Shown piece after piece: positions 37,388 to 44,175 of a stretch of DNA of 47,422 bases. The notes below the pieces were generated by a model that saw nothing but the letters and a program-made list of their open reading frames with translations, did no database searches and was not told the DNA's origin. This DNA comes from an uncultured Cytophagales bacterium (lineage in GTDB: Bacteria > Bacteroidota > Bacteroidia > Cytophagales > Thermonemataceae). How positions within the stretch are numbered: position 1 is the stretch's first letter; the number at the start of each line of letters is the position of its first letter. Both the position numbers and the translations under genes were made by a program. The DNA lies in the NCBI GenBank assembly GCA_938002655.1, contig CALLAC010000027.1, forward strand, positions 1 through 47,422, given 5' to 3'.

Positions 37388-37958
37388 ATCTTTGTATGAA
37401 AGTAAATCAGCCTTCAAGATAGAAATTTTTGGGTAAAGTTCAAAATATATCAACCAGTATATCTGCCAATTTCATAATTTAAATAGTTGGCTCTGAAAAA
37501 TCTATTCCCTTTTACTTATGATACGCAATACTTGCATATCGAGCTTTTTACTTTTTGTTTCGGTTGTAGTAAAGATTGTATGATATTTTCTTAAACGACA
37601 AAGAAGGCGTATTTTTTGATATATTTAGAAATTAACGTGCCCTCATTGCCACAGTGCAAAAATAGTCAAGAAGAGTTACAAAAAAGATAGAACACAAAAT
37701 TTTTTGTATAAGAGGTGTGCCAAGTCCCAAGCAATAATACTGCAAAAGCATTCAAATGGACGAACATTGGTCTGACATACAATAAAAAACTCAATAACGC
37801 TTTAAGAGCAAGAAATAGGAATTTTGTGTGAAGAACTACCTCCTCTAAAAGATAAGTAGCACGAAGCCGCTATCTAGATAATGTTTCAACAACGTAACTA
37901 TGCTTTTTTTTTTAATTTTTTTGGTTACCTTTCGGGTGTAAATTGTATCTATGAACAA
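37388..37958. other. Long intergenic region between divergent PorE-like and sigma genes
   Basis: About 570 nt with no gene I can support. It is AT-rich and carries the 5' regions of both neighbours. An exact minus-strand -7 motif TATTTTTG lies at 37664-37657 without a spaced -33 element. A 38-codon frame at 37715-37831 is probably chance. Confidence 0.5.
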
Positions 37959-38507
37959 ATGAGAGATAAAGAAATTTTAGAGCGTATTCGTAAAAGTGAT
38001 GAAACTGCTCTACAATATCTTTACAAGAATTATTACCGAACTATTCTTCGCTTGGTTGTCAAAAACAATGGCACAGAAAGCGAAGCAAAAGATATTTTTC
38101 AAGATGCTCTCATTTCGCTTTGGGAAAAGGTCAGAAAACCAGATTTTACACTAACTTCTAAATTGAGTACCTATTTATACAGTGTTTGCCACAATTTGTG
38201 GCTTAAAGAACTCAAAAAAAAGACAAGGTTTGCTGATAGAGAAGTTCCCGAAAATATCCTTACCGATAACCAAAGTTTAGAACGTGAGGAAAAAATTAAA
38301 ATTATGCAATCTTGCATTGAAAAATTAGGCGAATTGTGTCGAAAAATTTTACAATATTATTATTTTGACGAACTTTCCATGCAAGATATTGCCGAAAAAT
38401 TAGGTTTATCGAATGCCGACTCGGCAAAAAGTAAAAAATATAAATGCAAAAAAGAATTAGATGAAATCATTAAAAAACATTTTTCCACAAAAGATTTATT
38501 AGATTAA
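37959..38507 (+). CDS. ECF-type RNA polymerase sigma factor (second module)
   Basis: From ATG 37959 this is a 182-residue sigma factor; an in-frame ATG 78 nt upstream adds a Phe-rich, non-homologous stretch. Region 2 (YKNYYRTILRLVVKNNGTESEAKDIFQDALISLWEKV, core DIFQDA) and region 4 (LSMQDIAEKLGLSNADSAK) are present. It is paralogous to the sigma factor at 11362 across its length. It is followed after 3 nt by a membrane protein with an anti-sigma-like N-terminus. Confidence 0.92.
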   Translation: MRDKEILERIRKSDETALQYLYKNYYRTILRLVVKNNGTESEAKDIFQDALISLWEKVRKPDFTLTSKLSTYLYSVCHNLWLKELKKKTRFADREVPENILTDNQSLEREEKIKIMQSCIEKLGELCRKILQYYYFDELSMQDIAEKLGLSNADSAKSKKYKCKKELDEIIKKHFSTKDLLD

Positions 38508-38510
38508 GTT

Positions 38511-39254
38511 ATGAAAGACACTAAATTTTATGAAATGGATTTTATCGAGGCTTATGTAAAAGGAAAAGTATCGGAAGCCGAAAGCCAAGCTATGCAAAAA
38601 CTTATCGCCCAAGACGCTCATTTAGCGGCAGAAGTTGAAATGCAAAGAAATTTGCAAGAGGCTTTGGCACGCACTCGCAGAGCCGAACTCAAACAACTGC
38701 TTCAAAATACACCTATTCCTACTTGTACCATCTTACCTACAGCCTGGCAATGGATTGCCGCAAGTGTAGGAATAGTAAGTTTGATGGTATCTCTTTGGTT
38801 GGGCATGAAACTTTGGAATAGCCAAAAAATAAACGAAACACCAGCTACTATTCTGAAGCCACAAACTGAAACTTTGAAAGAAGAAACTCCAAAAGTTGAT
38901 GAAAATACTACTATAACTAATGAAAACACTGTAAACCAAAACCCTCAAAAACTTACAACTGAAAACACACAAAAACCAAGCGAAAACAAAAAAGCAGAAA
39001 AACCCAAAGATTTTACCAAAGAAATTTTCTATCAGTATGATGGCAAAAATGTTCTGCAAATTTTTGGTGACTTCAGCTACGAAATTTTAGAAAACATCCC
39101 TACCAAAGAAGGTGAAAAAAAGTTCATATTTATTCAAAACAAGTTCTATGAATTGGTGCCTACCCCCGAAGATGAAGTGAGAAACTTAAAAGAAAATGAA
39201 GTTAAAAATCCTGATTTAATACGTTTGCTCTCCGAAAGGTTAAAAAACAAATAA
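38511..39254 (+). CDS. Putative anti-sigma factor, single-pass membrane protein
   Basis: This 247-residue protein has an N-terminal helical domain (about 8-65; DFIEAYVKGKVSEAESQAM) that aligns by eye with the start of the protease at 12022. A membrane helix follows at about 79-102 (WQWIAASVGIVSLMVSLWLG), then a Thr/Asn/Lys/Pro-rich linker (about 105-165) and a small C-terminal periplasmic domain of unknown fold. No zinc-binding HxxxCxxC motif is present. The gene begins 3 nt after the sigma factor stop, so translation is probably coupled, which fits a sigma/anti-sigma pair. The function is inferred from position and architecture. Confidence 0.7.
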   Translation: MKDTKFYEMDFIEAYVKGKVSEAESQAMQKLIAQDAHLAAEVEMQRNLQEALARTRRAELKQLLQNTPIPTCTILPTAWQWIAASVGIVSLMVSLWLGMKLWNSQKINETPATILKPQTETLKEETPKVDENTTITNENTVNQNPQKLTTENTQKPSENKKAEKPKDFTKEIFYQYDGKNVLQIFGDFSYEILENIPTKEGEKKFIFIQNKFYELVPTPEDEVRNLKENEVKNPDLIRLLSERLKNK

Positions 39255-39257
39255 TAA

Positions 39258-39288
39258 AGAAGTCCGCTTTGATATGCGGGCTTTTTTA
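39258..39288 (+). terminator. Terminator of the second sigma module
   Basis: The 8-bp stem AAGTCCGC (39260-39267) with GCGGGCTT (39276-39283), one G-U pair, is followed by TTTT. It begins 5 nt after the stop codon. Confidence 0.8.
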
Positions 39289-39329
39289 TACTACTTGCCG
39301 AAACCTTTGAACTTCTTAAAAGTTACGTA

Positions 39330-39361
39330 TTTGCAAATCCAAAGAAAGATTTTTACTTTTG
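39330..39361 (+). promoter_or_regulatory. Promoter of recR
   Basis: TTTG (39330-39333), 20 nt, then TACTTTTG (39354-39361). Transcription would begin near 39368, after the in-frame ATG at 39366. The ATG at 39390 is therefore the likely start. Confidence 0.7.
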
Positions 39362-39389
39362 TGAAATGTTCTTTTTTGCAGAAAATGCC

Positions 39390-40001
39390 ATGATCTCTTT
39401 CTCTTCCAAACTTATCGAAGATGCAATGAACGAAATAGCAAAGCTACCAGGTATCGGCAGAAAATCGGCTTTTCGGATAGTTTTACATCTCCTCAAGCAA
39501 GAGCCTTCTTTCACCCATAACTTGACTTCTGCTCTTTCTCGCTTGCGTAACGAAATCTGCTATTGCTCACGCTGTTTTAATATTTCAGATGAAGAAATTT
39601 GCTCTATTTGTGCAAGCACTCAACGCGATAGAAGTGTTATCTGTGTAGTAGAAAACTTCAAAGATGTATTGATTATAGAAAATACAGGGCAATTCAAGGG
39701 GTTGTATCACGTTTTAGGGGGATTGATAGCTCCCATTGAAAATATCACTCCCGATAAGCTCAAAATTCAGGAACTTATTCAAAGAGTTGAGAATGAAAAT
39801 ATTACAGAAATCATTTTTGCTCTCTCGGCAAGTATAGAGGGCGATACAACAGCTTTTTATATTACTAAACAGCTCAAACACCTTAAAAATCTGAAAATCA
39901 CTTCATTAGCTCGTGGCTTACCCATTGGTAGCGAACTGGAATACGCTGATGAAATTACCTTAGGACGAAGCATTCAGGCAAGAGTAGCTTATGGCTCCTG
40001 A
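39390..40001 (+). CDS. recR: Recombination mediator RecR
   Basis: RecR acts with RecO (and RecF) to load RecA at single-stranded gaps. The 203-residue protein has the helix-hairpin-helix LPGIGRKSAFRI, a zinc finger with C59, C62, C71 and C74 (CSRCFNISDEEICSIC), and a Toprim domain (ICVVENFKDVLIIE, with LYHVLGGLIAPIENI and LARGLPIGSELEYAD). Length is typical. A membrane CPBP protease gene follows after 27 nt and is probably co-transcribed. Confidence 0.96.
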   Translation: MISFSSKLIEDAMNEIAKLPGIGRKSAFRIVLHLLKQEPSFTHNLTSALSRLRNEICYCSRCFNISDEEICSICASTQRDRSVICVVENFKDVLIIENTGQFKGLYHVLGGLIAPIENITPDKLKIQELIQRVENENITEIIFALSASIEGDTTAFYITKQLKHLKNLKITSLARGLPIGSELEYADEITLGRSIQARVAYGS

Positions 40002-40028
40002 ACATTTTTCCAAAAAAACTTGAACTCG

Positions 40029-40943
40029 ATGAAACATACGCACCCTTTTTTTAATCTCATCGTTATTACTTTGGTCGTTTTTGGCACTTCAGTAGTTGCT
40101 CAATTTGTAGGAGTACTCTTTGCCTCGCTGGCAGTAGGCAAAAATATAGTTGAAGTTACCAATATTTTACTTGAAAAATCTAATACTTTTCCCCAACAGC
40201 GGGAAATTCTGTGGATAGTTCAGGCTTTTTCTTTACTTGGCGGTTTGGGTGGAGGGGCTTTTTTATACCAATCTTGGGTGGCTCGTTCTCGTTTTTCAGA
40301 ATTAAGCCCCAATACTAAAATTGATACCTCTGCATTGCTTTGGGTAGTAGCCATTTTCTTTTTCACATTACCACTCATTGCCCAGATAATGCAGTGGAAC
40401 AAAGAAATTAACTTTGGTATTTTTGATAAATCTATTCGCCAGACGGAAGTAGAATTAGAATTACTTACAGAAAAACTTACCCAAATGCACCATTTCGGTG
40501 ATTTTCTGATAGTACTTCTGGTGATTGCGATTATTCCTGCCTTTGCCGAAGAATTTTTGTTTCGGGGGCTTATACAAAATGAGTTTTTACGTTGGTTCAA
40601 AAATCTGCACTTGGCTGTTTGGCTTACAGGAGCCATTTTTTCGGCTGTTCATTTTCAGTTCTTGGGCTTTTTTCCTAGAATGATTTTGGGGGCACTGCTA
40701 GGCTATGTGTATGCGTGGTCGGGAAATATTGCTTACCCTATGCTTGGGCATTTTGTAAATAATGGCATACAAGTGCTTGCTTTGTATCTAGCACAAAGCA
40801 CTCTTATCAGTGAGGAGTTCAGCAAAGATGATTACCAATTTCCTACATTCATTACCGCTCTTTCTGTGGTGCTTTTAGCCCTTGCTTTGTACTCTTTTTA
40901 CAAGAAACAAAAAACAACAAATCCCCTTAATTTTGAAAGTTGA
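40029..40943 (+). CDS. CPBP family intramembrane metalloprotease
   Basis: This 304-residue multi-spanning protein starts at ATG 40029; a TTG nine bases earlier is less likely. The CPBP/Abi signature is complete: AEEFLFRGLIQNEFLRW (Glu-Glu and Arg), HFQFLGFFPRMILGALLGYVYAWSG (start HFQF) and GHFVNNGIQV. These are the Glu and His residues proposed to hold zinc within the membrane. Relatives include type II CAAX prenyl proteases and bacteriocin self-immunity proteins. The natural substrate is unknown. It is co-oriented with recR. Confidence 0.9.
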   Translation: MKHTHPFFNLIVITLVVFGTSVVAQFVGVLFASLAVGKNIVEVTNILLEKSNTFPQQREILWIVQAFSLLGGLGGGAFLYQSWVARSRFSELSPNTKIDTSALLWVVAIFFFTLPLIAQIMQWNKEINFGIFDKSIRQTEVELELLTEKLTQMHHFGDFLIVLLVIAIIPAFAEEFLFRGLIQNEFLRWFKNLHLAVWLTGAIFSAVHFQFLGFFPRMILGALLGYVYAWSGNIAYPMLGHFVNNGIQVLALYLAQSTLISEEFSKDDYQFPTFITALSVVLLALALYSFYKKQKTTNPLNFES

Positions 40944-40962
40944 AATTTCTGAACGCTTATCT

Positions 40963-41952
40963 TCAGGCTTTATTGAGCCATTCCCAAGTTTTCTGCAAGC
41001 CGATTTTTAGAGGTGTAATCGTATATCCTAACTCTTTTTGAGCTTTTTCGCTACTCACTTTCCAATCGTATAAATATTTTTTCACAAATGGTGGCGTAAT
41101 AAGTGGTGCAGTGCCTACCAAACGTGTTTTAAGCATTTGTAAATGAGCAAAAGTATTCATTATTGCTACAGGCAAGGGCAGAAGCCAATACTTCTTTCCT
41201 GTAATTTCTGCAAAAATACTAAAAAGCTCTTCATAGCTTACATTTTCACCACCGAGAATGTAGCGCTCTCCAGTTCTACCTTTTTGCATTGCCAATAAAT
41301 GCCCTTGTACTACATCATCAACAAAAACATAATTACCAACTTTTTTGCCATTACCGGGCAAAATTCGCCATTTACCTTGGGCATATTTCTCTAAAAGCAT
41401 CGTTACGGCGTTGCTTGGGCTTCGTTGCCCCCCTCCATACACACGCGTAGGATTGACCGTAACTATTTCCAAACCTTTGTCTAAAAACTTTTGGACTTCT
41501 TTTTCAGCTTGGGCTTTTGTTCTTTCGTATTCAGTGCTTAAAGGCACAAGTAAAGGAGTATTTTCAGAAATTACTTTGCCATTTAATGAAGCTCCCAAAA
41601 CCCCCGCCGTAGAGGTCAGTACGACACGTTTTACACCCAATTTAACTGCTGTTTGAACAACATTTAAGGTTCCTTGTACATTGATTTTGTAAAAGCTATG
41701 CGGATTTTTGTCCCAAACTTTTGCCTGTGCTGCCAGATGATATACCTGCTCGCATTCTTGCATAGCTTTTTGGATTTCTTCATTTATCAACTCCCCCTGA
41801 AAAAATCGTATATTAGGCGTTGAAGCAAATATTTCTTGGGCTTTTGTTAGCGAACGTACCAAAATATGCACCTCATTTTGAGCATTTTCAGCTAATTTCT
41901 TTACTAGCTGCTCACCTACAAAGCCTGTTGCACCTGTTACAAAGATTTTCAT
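40963..41952 (-). CDS. NAD-dependent epimerase/dehydratase
   Basis: The ATG at 41952 gives 329 residues with the Rossmann start MKIFVTGATGFVGEQL; an upstream ATG at 41994 is not homologous. The catalytic YxxxK is YERTK (about residue 147-151) and LTSTAGVLG supplies the serine. It belongs to the extended short-chain dehydrogenase family near dihydroflavonol reductase and hopanoid-associated sugar epimerases. The exact substrate cannot be read. This is the last chromosomal gene before the mobile-element region. Confidence 0.88.
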   Translation of the reverse strand: MKIFVTGATGFVGEQLVKKLAENAQNEVHILVRSLTKAQEIFASTPNIRFFQGELINEEIQKAMQECEQVYHLAAQAKVWDKNPHSFYKINVQGTLNVVQTAVKLGVKRVVLTSTAGVLGASLNGKVISENTPLLVPLSTEYERTKAQAEKEVQKFLDKGLEIVTVNPTRVYGGGQRSPSNAVTMLLEKYAQGKWRILPGNGKKVGNYVFVDDVVQGHLLAMQKGRTGERYILGGENVSYEELFSIFAEITGKKYWLLPLPVAIMNTFAHLQMLKTRLVGTAPLITPPFVKKYLYDWKVSSEKAQKELGYTITPLKIGLQKTWEWLNKA

Positions 41953-42185
41953 ACTTACTTTCCAATGCAAAAAGTAACAAAACTTGATAATCAATTTTTT
42001 ACGAAAAAAAGGTACAAATAAGGTACGAAAGTATTGTATTTTACTGCATATTTAAGTTTTTTCTCTGAAATATTCTTAATAAATAATAAATTTATTATCA
42101 CGAAAATAAACAAATTGCTTTCGGTTGCCTTTTTTGCCTACAAAATACCAGCAACGCCCTTTCCTGTTTTTCCAATTTACATAAG
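41953..42185. other. AT-rich junction between core chromosome and mobile element
   Basis: This 233-nt stretch has no supported gene. It contains AGGTAC twice within 18 nt (near 42010-42025), a 16-bp palindrome (42083-42098, ATAATAAATTTATTAT) and an inverted repeat TTCCAATT/AATTGGAA (42170-42177 with 42188-42195) overlapping the stop codon of the next gene. The element boundary should lie here, but I cannot identify an attachment site. Confidence 0.5.
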
Positions 42186-42827
42186 TCAATTGGAATTTGC
42201 TTTTTTTTTATTATTTTCATTTGATAGTATAAGCGTTACATTGTCAGGGTCTTTTGCTTTGATGCGAAAAAATACTTTGGTCCGTTTGTGCTCAAAACCT
42301 TGTGAAATAAGCTGTTTCGCATAAAAAGAGCCTTTCCAATTTTTCAAAGAGTTTGCGTACTTTGCGAACCTACTCGCATAAATGATAAAAAAAGGTCTAT
42401 CTTTAAAGATAGATGGGGGTATTTCATTGTAAGAAAGGACTTCTGGGTATCTCTTTGCAAGCCGTGCAAACCACTTTGTCGGCTTACCTTTGAAAGTCTT
42501 TTTTCTGAACCCCGTCATTCTTTCGTTTATGTACGCTTCTTTGCCCCAACCTGTTAGCTTATCCCAATACCTGAATTTTTTGCTACGGCGTTGGCAGTCG
42601 TATAATCCGAAACGGTGCCTTGTATAAAATGAGAAATCTCTTTCATCATAAAAAATAAACCTGCAAAGTTTGCTTGTATTTGGACAAACGAAAAACCAAA
42701 TCTTTTTGCCGTCAAGGTTTGAAGGCTTGTAAGTAATTCTGAATTTGGAACGCCCTTCAAACACAATATAAGCGTTTTCAAAATCTTTTGCGAAAAACCT
42801 CAAAATTGATGCCTCTATATTTGCCAA
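42186..42827 (-). CDS. Mobile-element protein with CPxTxKxCR-type motif, function unknown
   Basis: The open frame has 213 codons from a TTG at 42827; no ATG or GTG is available in frame before the upstream stop. The protein is basic. Its N-terminal part RSKFRITYKPSNLDGKKIWF leads into VCPNTSKLCRFIFY and YDCQRRSKKFRYWDKL, then a positively charged GKPTKWFARL segment. From memory, similar CPxTGKxCRKLY...QTxSKxYR proteins occur in Bacteroidota mobile elements with unknown function. The ATG at 42882 in another frame, in a good leader context, would join this frame if one G were lost from the GGGG run (42828-42831 on the complement). The 5' end may therefore be frameshifted. The first 43 nt lie in a tandem repeat. 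Confidence 0.6.
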   Translation of the reverse strand: MANIEASILRFFAKDFENAYIVFEGRSKFRITYKPSNLDGKKIWFFVCPNTSKLCRFIFYDERDFSFYTRHRFGLYDCQRRSKKFRYWDKLTGWGKEAYINERMTGFRKKTFKGKPTKWFARLAKRYPEVLSYNEIPPSIFKDRPFFIIYASRFAKYANSLKNWKGSFYAKQLISQGFEHKRTKVFFRIKAKDPDNVTLILSNENNKKKANSN

Positions 42828-42893
42828 CCCCGTTGCTGGGTTCTTGCAAATACGGGTTCAATATTTTTGCTTTTATTTTCATTTTTTTTGGAT

Positions 42894-42929
42894 GTTTTTT
42901 TAGAGAGTAACTTTAGTAACTTTAGTAAC
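42894..42929 (-). repeat. 36-bp iterated motif, copy A
   Basis: On the minus strand the motif has three GTTACT blocks spaced by AAA (9-nt period), then CTCTAAAAAAAC. It is identical to 43065-43100 (same orientation) and to the inverted copy at 44133-44168. Confidence 0.95.
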
Positions 42930-43052
42930 CTTTTTCAAAGCGACACTTGCGACACTTTTGCGAAAAACCTCAAAATTGATGCCTCTATATTTGCCAACCC
43001 CGTTGCTGGGTTCTTGCAAATACGGGTTCAATATTTTTGCTTTTATTTTCAT
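42900..43052 (-). CDS. Small open frame created across the tandem repeat junction
   Basis: A 50-codon frame starts MKIKAKILNPYLQEPSNGVG and ends KKVTKVTKVTL, the last part encoded by the 9-nt iterations. It starts in repeat unit 2 and ends in unit 1. The same ATG in unit 1 (42882) gives only 34 codons, to 42778. I recognise no family. It may be only the 5' remnant of the neighbouring gene or a leader peptide. Confidence 0.3.
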   Translation of the reverse strand: MKIKAKILNPYLQEPSNGVGKYRGINFEVFRKSVASVALKKVTKVTKVTL

Positions 43053-43064
43053 TTTTTTTAAAAG

Positions 43065-43100
43065 GTTTTTTTAGAGAGTAACTTTAGTAACTTTAGTAAC
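43065..43100 (-). repeat. 36-bp iterated motif, copy B (left arm of inverted pair)
   Basis: Identical to copy A and the perfect inverted partner of 44133-44168. The two arms enclose the DUF6371-like gene and the small overlapping gene. Confidence 0.95.
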
Positions 43101-43221
43101 CTTTTTCAAAGCGACACTTGCGACACTAAATTACCTAAACATTTAGCGTTTGGGGGTGTAATATCTTACAAAATTGTTCAAGGTCCGACATGTTTTCAAT
43201 TGATTTTCAACAAAATCCCTT

Positions 43222-43359
43222 TCAATTGAAAATTATTGTGAAAGCCTTTGCTGTATTTGTAGAGCGTTCGTTGTACTTTATGGGACCTGTTGGCAGTTCA
43301 ATGCTCGCAAAGAACGCTTCAAGTTCGTTTTGCGGGGCTTCATTGGGAGGGGGGTTCAT
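43222..43359 (-). CDS. Small DUF6965-like protein, probably truncated
   Basis: This 45-codon frame starts ATG at 43359, overlapping the last 20 nt of the DUF6371-like gene in another frame. It encodes MNPPPNEAPQNELEAFFASI and ELPTGPIKYNERST, which resemble from memory the N-terminal half of DUF6965 proteins (ELEAFFxGxxLPxxPxxLNxxSTITD). Usual members have about 65-75 residues; here the frame ends at NTAKAFTIIFN. The overlap with the upstream stop suggests translational coupling. It is too short for routine gene calling. Confidence 0.5.
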   Translation of the reverse strand: MNPPPNEAPQNELEAFFASIELPTGPIKYNERSTNTAKAFTIIFN

Positions 43360-44128
43360 TTCTGAACAAACGCCAATCATATTTGATAAGGTAGTCGGCA
43401 AGGGGTGTTTTTGCTAATTCAGAAAAGGTAAAGCGTGCTTTCAATATCTTTTCATATTCTTGTTTTTTACATTCAAACACACACACATTACGCCCCTGTA
43501 ATACTTTCAGTTTGTCAATTGAAAAGCTACCTGCAACCCAAATGAAATTTTCAGGGGGTTCAGGAAATCCAAAGTAAAGAGTTCCATAAACCGCCGTTTT
43601 GGGGTCTTCAACCAATGCAACGGGGTTATTGGGGTATTTGCTTAACAGGTGCTCGCCAAACAAACAGGTATTTTCGTGGTTTTGCAACCCCCTTACATTG
43701 CCTTTTATATCAATGTATGGAAAGGTTGCCCCGCCCGTTGAATTTGTACCGATTAGGTACAACTCAATAACCTTCGTAACATCTTTGACATCAAAAGGGA
43801 AAGGAACGTTTGTAAGCAAGTTCTGAATAAACGTATTCTTTTCATAGTTTTGCAAGGTTTGTTTGAGGGTTTCAAAGTCAAAAACGGGGGCTTTTCTTTG
43901 CAGTGGTTTCAAAAAACCTTGTTCCTGTTTCCAAATCATTTTAGCATACCCATCTTTGTACGGGTTGAGGTGGTACCTGCAATTGTGTTCACGGTCGCAC
44001 CTCCCATATTTTTCGGGTAAATAGTCGTTTGTTACCGTATCAATGTACCTCACAAACCTTTTTTTACCGCATTGTGGGCAAATGAATTTTCTACTGCCCG
44101 CCTCTAATGTATATCTGTATGTACTCAT
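43340..44128 (-). CDS. DUF6371-like zinc-ribbon, primase-related protein
   Basis: This 262-residue protein has an N-terminal zinc ribbon with C17, C20, C44 and C50 (FICPQCGKKRFVRY...GRCDREHNCRYH). This matches, from memory, the start of DUF6371/PG0870-type proteins of Bacteroidota mobile elements. The middle and C-terminal parts resemble a Toprim-like primase core: TFPYIDIKGNVRG, then VALVEDPKTAVYG, whose Glu is at the Toprim position. The later acidic motif is VCVFECKKQEYEK, where relatives have a PD pair, so catalysis is doubtful. It lies just downstream of the P4-type primase-helicase and is probably part of the same replication module. The 36-bp motif forms its 5' leader. Confidence 0.7.
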   Translation of the reverse strand: MSTYRYTLEAGSRKFICPQCGKKRFVRYIDTVTNDYLPEKYGRCDREHNCRYHLNPYKDGYAKMIWKQEQGFLKPLQRKAPVFDFETLKQTLQNYEKNTFIQNLLTNVPFPFDVKDVTKVIELYLIGTNSTGGATFPYIDIKGNVRGLQNHENTCLFGEHLLSKYPNNPVALVEDPKTAVYGTLYFGFPEPPENFIWVAGSFSIDKLKVLQGRNVCVFECKKQEYEKILKARFTFSELAKTPLADYLIKYDWRLFRNEPPSQ

Positions 44129-44132
44129 AAAA

Positions 44133-44168
44133 GTTACTAAAGTTACTAAAGTTACTCTCTAAAAAAAC
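44133..44168 (+). repeat. 36-bp iterated motif, copy C (right arm of inverted pair)
   Basis: The plus strand carries GTTACT three times at 9-nt spacing, then CTCTAAAAAAAC. It lies in the 47-nt gap between the primase-helicase stop and the DUF6371-like start, 4 nt upstream of that ATG. Confidence 0.95.
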
Positions 44169-44175
44169 TTTTTTT

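Larger units (their letters stand above)
42785..43127. repeat. Tandem duplication, two units of 170 and 171 bp
   Basis: Unit 1 is 42785-42954 and unit 2 is 42955-43125, plus CT at 43126-43127. The units are identical except for four to five bases (42890-42893 versus 43060-43064). In minus-strand orientation each holds 9-nt iterations, an A-rich leader, an ATG, and the first part of the 42186-42827 gene region. Confidence 0.95.

Noticed and set aside
37715-37831. A 38-codon frame (GTG start) in the intergenic region before the second sigma gene
   Set aside because: It has a plausible amino-acid look but no known motif and no start context; short frames like this are expected by chance at this base composition.
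42034-42324. A 96-codon plus-strand frame across the element junction
   Set aside because: Low-complexity Phe/Ser-rich frame overlapping the end of the minus-strand element gene; no motif.
42785-43127. CRISPR array or diversity-generating retroelement template/variable repeats
   Set aside because: There are only two contiguous long units without spacers, differences are not at adenines, and no cas or reverse transcriptase gene is present.
43135-43191. An 18-codon minus-strand frame, MSDLEQFCKILHPQTLNV
   Set aside because: Too short to support; it could be a remnant or a leader peptide, but nothing distinguishes it from chance.
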